Origin: JBKEDF01 sp047975325
Lineage (GTDB): Bacteria > Pseudomonadota > Alphaproteobacteria > Rhodobacterales > Rhodobacteraceae
Reading direction: 5' to 3'
DNA: 64,000 nucleotides
Assembly: GCA_047975325.1 (NCBI GenBank)
Contig: JBKEDF010000098.1
Coordinates: 1-64,000 of the forward strand
Shown here: positions 59,211 through 64,000 of the stretch, in pieces
Numbering within the stretch: position 1 is the stretch's first letter
Layout: each line of letters starts with the position of its first letter
The notes under the pieces: model-generated
The model's database searches: none
What the model saw: only the letters and a program-made list of their open reading frames with translations
Told to the model about the DNA's origin: nothing
Made by a program: the position numbers and the translations under genes

Positions 59211-61049
59211 TCAGAAAAGCGCCGAGAAACGTGCCGGCAGGCGGTAAAGCTCCTTCGACCGGCGGTTGGCAAAGAACCAGTTGCCGGTTGAGGCAACCGC
59301 GCGACCTTCACGCATATGCGTAACGATTTCGGGAAAGTCGCTTTGTTCGGAAATCGGGGCCATTTGACTGAGATTGTCAAAACCTTCTGTACCCTGCCAC
59401 CAGGTACTGCCACCTCTGGCACCTTCCGGGCGTGGACCATCCTTTTCCTCGATCCATGCGCGACGCGCCAGAAGCCGTTCCCGCGACAGCGCATCATCCA
59501 TGTAGCGCAGATGAAACAGGAAAAGCTGCGGGTCCAGTGCGACATGTTTGATGTTGGATCCGTGCCCACCGATGGAAAAGCGGATCCGCTGTCGCGTCAG
59601 GCAGGGTTTGGCATAATTGGTATTCACCCGGAAATTCCGCCGAACCGAAAGAATTGGCATATCGGGGTCGATTGGTTCGGGCTCGGATGCCGGGGTATGA
59701 ACAATCTCCACCGCGAAAGGGGAAATCACCCGTGGCGGGCGGCCCTTGGCGGAAAGCCGGTCAAGATATTGCGGCAGGTTCAGCCCGGTTTCGGGGTCAG
59801 GCGCCACGATTTCATCGACATCGCCGCATAGCACCCAGTTATAGTAAAGTGTCAGGCCACTGGCAATATTGGAAAGCGCGCTCCAGCGGCGGCGGTCAAA
59901 GCCCGATTTATCTTCCGGATCGGGAATATGCAGGATATTGGCGCCCTTCGCCATCCGGTCAATTTCGGGATCCGAACCATGACGGAGGACATAAAGGTTT
60001 TCCCGACCGATCAGCCCGCCATAGTAACGTAGCCAACGATCAAGGAAGACATAATCACCCTTGACCATCGTCACCGCCGCCATCCGCCCCTTGGACGGAT
60101 CGGGCAGGTTGCCTTGCGGTGCGGCAGGCAAGGCCGGTTTGGCAGCAGTGCCCCCGGCGGGGGGAATCCCCTCGGGCAGGGGAAAACGGTTGATCTGGGC
60201 GACACGCGCAGTGCCGACCTGCCGGCGCAATTCGTCATAACCCTGCGGCCCAAGGCCACTGGCCTTCAGCACATCCCATTTGCGGTAATGCACGACATAG
60301 ATCCTGCGATCTTCAGGAAGTGGCTGGCCCCGGATCGACCCGCCCATGATATAGTGCTGTTCCTCGGGCAATTCGTTCCATCTCAGGCCTGCCCGCCGGA
60401 TGGCGACGGGCAGGCTCATCTGATCCAGATAGGGGCGCTTGTTTTCCAGATCGGGAACTTCATCGATCCGGCGGGCGGTCCGGTACCATGTTTGTGCAAA
60501 GGACTGACCTTCCTCGTTACGATGCCTTTCAGGAAAAAGGACAAAACCCGCACTGAAATAGGGGGGCACGGGAACGCGCTTGTCCCGCATCAGCCTGATG
60601 CGTTCCTGCGGGACCTCCAACCCGAAAGCATTATAGATCGGAGGCCAGATTTCATCCCCCGCCCAGCGCAGCGAAGCCGCCGGGGAGGCGCTGACGGCAC
60701 CTTCCGAGACAAGGTTTTCAATCCGGTTATCGCCCAGGAACAATACATCGGAATCAACAAAGCCCGAAAAATCCGTCTCTCTTTCCTGCAGGCAGGCCAC
60801 GATCTTGTTGCCATGCGGATAGGGTGTATCAAACATGCCTTCGGTTCGCATCGGGCGCAGGTCGCATCGCATCCGGCGCAAGGTTTCGATCACCGTGGGA
60901 TGGACGTTGCGGATCCGGTGTTCGGGGCAATAGCCAACAAGCTGCACTTCTTTTGGCATATGGTTGCGGATCGACGCCGCCAGGTAACAGGCCAGATATT
61001 GATACTGCGGTGGCTCCACAATGAAGAAGAGGGTCAGGGAAGGGGGCAT
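59211..61049 (-). CDS. Two-domain glycosyltransferase
   Basis: This 612-aa protein has two nucleotide-sugar-like domains. The N-terminal half (about 1-290) contains GFVDSDVLFLGDNR, an acidic DxD metal motif. A proline/alanine-rich linker follows (about 295-325). The C-terminal half (about 330-600) begins AAVTMVKGDYVFLDRWLRYY and contains GDVDEIV and NTNYAKPCL, the pattern of the Glyco_tranf_2_4 family. The C-terminal half is clearly related to the next protein upstream. The start at 61049 is placed at the first residues that look like a domain start; no strong ribosome binding site decides, and ATG 61133 is possible. The acceptor is unknown. Confidence 0.85.
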   Translation of the reverse strand: MPPSLTLFFIVEPPQYQYLACYLAASIRNHMPKEVQLVGYCPEHRIRNVHPTVIETLRRMRCDLRPMRTEGMFDTPYPHGNKIVACLQERETDFSGFVDSDVLFLGDNRIENLVSEGAVSASPAASLRWAGDEIWPPIYNAFGLEVPQERIRLMRDKRVPVPPYFSAGFVLFPERHRNEEGQSFAQTWYRTARRIDEVPDLENKRPYLDQMSLPVAIRRAGLRWNELPEEQHYIMGGSIRGQPLPEDRRIYVVHYRKWDVLKASGLGPQGYDELRRQVGTARVAQINRFPLPEGIPPAGGTAAKPALPAAPQGNLPDPSKGRMAAVTMVKGDYVFLDRWLRYYGGLIGRENLYVLRHGSDPEIDRMAKGANILHIPDPEDKSGFDRRRWSALSNIASGLTLYYNWVLCGDVDEIVAPDPETGLNLPQYLDRLSAKGRPPRVISPFAVEIVHTPASEPEPIDPDMPILSVRRNFRVNTNYAKPCLTRQRIRFSIGGHGSNIKHVALDPQLFLFHLRYMDDALSRERLLARRAWIEEKDGPRPEGARGGSTWWQGTEGFDNLSQMAPISEQSDFPEIVTHMREGRAVASTGNWFFANRRSKELYRLPARFSALF

Positions 61050-61077
61050 CTGGCGGTCTTCAGCCTCGCGTTCAGGG

Positions 61078-61974
61078 TCAGAATATACCGTCAAACCGGC
61101 GCGGCAGGCTATAGAGCCCCTCGGGCCGCCCACCGCCCATCAGCGTAAACGGCGGGCGGGAAATTGATTTTTCCACCATCTCGCGGCGAAAGCCAGGGTG
61201 ATCCACGGTTTCGGCAATGGGGCGTCTCCTCATCAGCGCCTCAAAGGTTCCCTCAACGGAATTCCACCCCCAGCCCCCGGCAGTCATCCTGGCCTTTTCT
61301 TCATCGGTCTTGCCGCTGAGCCGTCTTTCTCGGCTGCGGCGAAAACGGTCCATACAATAGTCGTAATCGATGAAACGCAGGTGAAAGTTGTAAAGATGCG
61401 GGTCGAGGTAGATCTGCCTGTGATTGGCACCATGGCCACCGGCCTTGTATTCCGTGATCGCGGAAATCAGGCACGGCTTGGCATAATTGGAATTGAGCCG
61501 GTAACAACGCCGTCTGCCCAGGATCGGTGCATCGGGATCAAGCGGGTCAGGTTCAATATCCGGGACATGGACCATTTCGAGGGCGAAGGTGGTAATCGCG
61601 GGCGGTCGCGGACGGCGGGCTGACACCTGCATCAGATAACCGGTCAGATCATCCGAAACAGCCGGATCCAGCACCACGAATTCATCCACATCATTGACGG
61701 CAACCCAGTTGTAGAACTCCGTCAGGGCAGAACCATGGGCGGACAGGATCTGCCAGCGCCGCTGATTGACGGATTTCTTCAGCTTGTCATATGGCAACCG
61801 GATAATATTGCAGCCTTCCGCAATCCGGGCCACATCCTCATTGCCACCATGATTGAGAACATAGATATGTTCATCCGGCAGAAACCGCCGCCAATAGGCG
61901 ATCCAGCGTCTCAGGAAGAAATCTTCCTCATGCACCATGGTCAGTGCCGCAAGGGGTGCCTTGGATTTGTCCAA
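61078..61974 (-). CDS. Glycosyltransferase (Glyco_tranf_2_4-like)
   Basis: This 298-aa single-domain glycosyltransferase has AALTMVHEEDFFLRRWIAYW at the start, VNDVDEFVVLD as the metal-binding DxD, and NSNYAKPCLIS and GGHGANH further on. It aligns by eye along its whole length with the C-terminal half of the 612-aa protein encoded 28 bp downstream. The start is TTG 61974, since no ATG or GTG is available before an in-frame stop; ATG at residue 13 would remove conserved sequence. It probably acts on a cell-surface or secreted glycan. Confidence 0.85.
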   Translation of the reverse strand: MDKSKAPLAALTMVHEEDFFLRRWIAYWRRFLPDEHIYVLNHGGNEDVARIAEGCNIIRLPYDKLKKSVNQRRWQILSAHGSALTEFYNWVAVNDVDEFVVLDPAVSDDLTGYLMQVSARRPRPPAITTFALEMVHVPDIEPDPLDPDAPILGRRRCYRLNSNYAKPCLISAITEYKAGGHGANHRQIYLDPHLYNFHLRFIDYDYCMDRFRRSRERRLSGKTDEEKARMTAGGWGWNSVEGTFEALMRRRPIAETVDHPGFRREMVEKSISRPPFTLMGGGRPEGLYSLPRRFDGIF

Positions 61975-62055
61975 TTTCGCAAACCTGCCAATCTGTTCTT
62001 TTCGACCTTTTCCGAAAGCATGGCAATTTCAACCCATGGCGGCAAGCCCATGCAT

Positions 62056-64000
62056 TCACCCCTGCTCTGGTAACATCATCTGGGCGGAAAGATCGGCATT
62101 CTCGGGGGCGCCGTGAAGCTCAAGGATGGAAAGGCCCAGTTGCCAGCGGCAGCGGCCATCTTCCAGCCGCCTGAAACCGGGCGTCGCAGGCCAGTCGGAC
62201 AGATCAAAGACCTGGTCCTTCTCCCAGCGCTGTATCACCGTGACCCCACCATAGGCGATATGGAACCGCACCCCGCCACTTCCGGGATTGATCCGGTTGA
62301 TGCCGCTTCCCACGAAAACCTCATCATCGCCATCACCCAGTTGCACGATATTACGCCCCGGTCCGGTATGGATCTTCGAGGATCCGTCACCATCAAAAAT
62401 CGTATCATTGCCATGGCCTCCATAGATCCGGTTATTGCCGCGACGCCCATGGATCATGTCATCACCGGTCCCGCCATCCAGCGTATCCTTGCCCGGCCCA
62501 CCCGAAAGCGTGTCATTGCCCGCACCGCCCCTGAAATGATGCCGTGATGAAGGCAGCGTTGCCACCGCAATCAACTGATCATTACCGGCACCGCCATCGA
62601 AAACCGCACCCCCGTATTTCGGCCCAAGCATGATATCGTCACCATCCGATCCGGTAACATCCACCTCCACCCGTTCAGAGGTTTCGAAATGGATCGGACT
62701 GTCGGGATGCGCGACAATGCGGATCTTCTTGCCGCTTTTCCCATCGGATTCGGCACGGGAAACCACCGTGGCGATACGGATTCTTTCGACATTGGCCGGA
62801 CAATGAAGCACATAGTCATCCGGCCCGGCCATGTACCATAGCGTATCGGTGCCACCACCGCGTTCCTCACGGATCTTTTCGGCATCGCTACCATAGGCCC
62901 AGTAATCATTGTCTTCCCGTCCCCCCGCCAGGATCACACTGCCATCGACCGCCATCATCGCATTCACGCCATCGGCAGGATTTTCATGGCCGCGCAGATC
63001 CAGCCCCAGTTTCAGCGCACCTTTCACCAGTTCCGCCCGCAGGAATTCCAGTGGGGCGGTTTCAACCAGGTTTTCCGTCTCACCCGGATCGGTTTCGATG
63101 TCGTAGACATGTTCCTCACCATTGGGATAGCGGAAATAGCGCAGGTGGCGATAGCCTTCCCGCGCGGGCCTTACCGACAGCGTGCCGAAAACGCAGGTAA
63201 CGGGGGCATCGTTTTGATCATAGCTTCCAAAGGACGGGTCGATCAGGGGCAGCAGGCTTTGGCCCGAATGCCAATCCGGCCGGGATGGCAGGCCAGCAAG
63301 CTGCATGATCGTTTTTGGTACATTATGCAGGGATACGGGCAGGGTTTCCTCGCGCCCTTCCATTCCCTTGCGCCAGATTGCCAGTGGCACATGGGCGGCG
63401 CTGTCCCATTGGCTCATCTTGTGGAAACTGTCATGATTGCCAAGGTTGAACCCGTTATCCGACAGGAAGATCACGGTTGTCCTGTCCGCAATGGGTGAAG
63501 CTTCCAGCGCGCGCATGAAACGACCAATTTCATGATCGACATGGCTGATCGCCGCAAAATAGGCCCGAACCACCTGCCGCCAGGCCTCATCCCCGGATTT
63601 CTCCGGCGTCCAGCGCCCATTGGCAATATAGGCCGCCTCATAGACGGCAAAGCCGGGCTGGGGGCCAAAGTAATCTTCCGCCGAGGCAATATCGGGCCAG
63701 CGGATATCAGCCGGATCATACATCTGATAAAAGCGATCCGGGCAATCAAGGTTATAATGCGGATGCTTGAAGCCAAGCTGGATCAGGTTGCGCCTGTCGG
63801 CAGGGGCTCGTTCCAGAAATCTGATTGCATTTTCGGCAACCCAGAAATCATAGAAACGGTCATCCTGCTCACCCCCGTCATCGGGATGGTTGATGCCCCG
63901 AATCCCGGGGCCACGATCAAGATAGGCATGCACACCCTTGCGATCCCCGCGATCCCCGGCGGGCGGGTTTTCATGGAAAAGCAGGCGGCGAAAAGGCGCG
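62056..64000 (-). CDS. Sulfatase with C-terminal RTX calcium-binding repeats (5' end outside window)
   Basis: About 648 residues are visible and the frame is open to the window edge, so the N-terminus, including the formylglycine site, is missing. The first part (to about residue 300 of the fragment) is the C-terminal half of a type I sulfatase, with metal-binding LSDNGFNLGNHDSFHK. The last 200 residues contain RTX nonapeptides (GGAGNDTLS, GGPGKDTLD, GGTGDDMIH, GGHGNDTIF) and degenerate copies. RTX repeats mark type I secretion and folding on calcium outside the cell. The enzyme therefore probably removes sulfate from an extracellular glycan. Two glycosyltransferase genes follow on the same strand. 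Confidence 0.9.
   Translation of the reverse strand, partial: APFRRLLFHENPPAGDRGDRKGVHAYLDRGPGIRGINHPDDGGEQDDRFYDFWVAENAIRFLERAPADRRNLIQLGFKHPHYNLDCPDRFYQMYDPADIRWPDIASAEDYFGPQPGFAVYEAAYIANGRWTPEKSGDEAWRQVVRAYFAAISHVDHEIGRFMRALEASPIADRTTVIFLSDNGFNLGNHDSFHKMSQWDSAAHVPLAIWRKGMEGREETLPVSLHNVPKTIMQLAGLPSRPDWHSGQSLLPLIDPSFGSYDQNDAPVTCVFGTLSVRPAREGYRHLRYFRYPNGEEHVYDIETDPGETENLVETAPLEFLRAELVKGALKLGLDLRGHENPADGVNAMMAVDGSVILAGGREDNDYWAYGSDAEKIREERGGGTDTLWYMAGPDDYVLHCPANVERIRIATVVSRAESDGKSGKKIRIVAHPDSPIHFETSERVEVDVTGSDGDDIMLGPKYGGAVFDGGAGNDQLIAVATLPSSRHHFRGGAGNDTLSGGPGKDTLDGGTGDDMIHGRRGNNRIYGGHGNDTIFDGDGSSKIHTGPGRNIVQLGDGDDEVFVGSGINRINPGSGGVRFHIAYGGVTVIQRWEKDQVFDLSDWPATPGFRRLEDGRCRWQLGLSILELHGAPENADLSAQMMLPEQG

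Noticed and set aside
1..64000. tRNA, rRNA, CRISPR arrays, insertion sequences, prophage genes
   Set aside because: No tRNA-like cloverleaf, repeat-spacer pattern, transposase or phage structural gene was recognised on either strand. A covariance-model scan would be needed to exclude small RNAs.

Overview
The window is a chromosomal segment of a GC-rich alphaproteobacterium, most probably of the Rhodobacterales (Paracoccus/Roseobacter type). The evidence is the CobS/CobT aerobic cobaltochelatase pair, a ccmABCDG cytochrome c maturation cluster, a fused DctQM TRAP permease, a glnK-amtB pair, a RutR-like pyrimidine regulator and many catabolic ABC transporters. Coding density is high, many genes overlap by 1-10 nt, and I see no rRNA, tRNA, CRISPR, insertion sequence or phage gene.

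Layout. (1) 1-3946: the last codons of an unidentified gene, a GntR/FCD regulator and a TRAP transporter for an organic acid. (2) 4011-13265: housekeeping genes: ccmA-B-C-D-G, tgt, cobS-cobT, an aminopeptidase P and sufE. (3) 13402-18303: a small lipoprotein, then a translationally coupled operon running from an acyl-CoA-type XRE regulator (ScfR family) through two unknown small proteins to an SLC5-type transporter fused to a histidine kinase. (4) 18440-28009: a reductive pyrimidine catabolism locus (dihydropyrimidinase, N-carbamoyl-beta-alanine hydrolase, beta-alanine:pyruvate transaminase, an NMT1/THI5-type ABC importer, an unknown membrane protein and a RutR-like regulator). Two near-identical RutR-like boxes lie at 25735-25750 and 27306-27321. 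(5) 28144-35016: smpB, mercaptopyruvate sulfurtransferase, an aromatic/aspartate aminotransferase, amtB, glnK and a class A penicillin-binding protein. (6) 35086-40548: a ROK regulator with a visible promoter/operator, an SsuABC/TauABC-type importer and a sulfatase with no visible signal peptide, probably a module for uptake and internal hydrolysis of a sulfate ester. (7) 40578-56442: a 16-kb sugar or polyol catabolic island made of two modules. Each has its own SorC-family regulator and its own long operator palindrome. Together they encode a glycerol-1-phosphate dehydrogenase-like enzyme, a class II aldolase, a RhaD-like aldolase/dehydrogenase fusion, two FGGY kinases, two HAD phosphatases, an SDR and a CUT1 ABC importer. 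I cannot match this gene set to a pathway I know. (8) 56758-59185: an overlapping four-gene membrane operon (two HdeD proteins, an AI-2E family transporter, a two-helix K+ channel). (9) 59211-64000: two related glycosyltransferases and the 3' part of a sulfatase fused to RTX calcium-binding repeats, cut by the window edge.

Starts were moved downstream of the longest open frame wherever a ribosome binding site, a signal peptide or the family N-terminus supported it. Substrate assignments for transporters and kinases are inferences from neighbours. Family assignments rest on motifs read by eye, without database searches.
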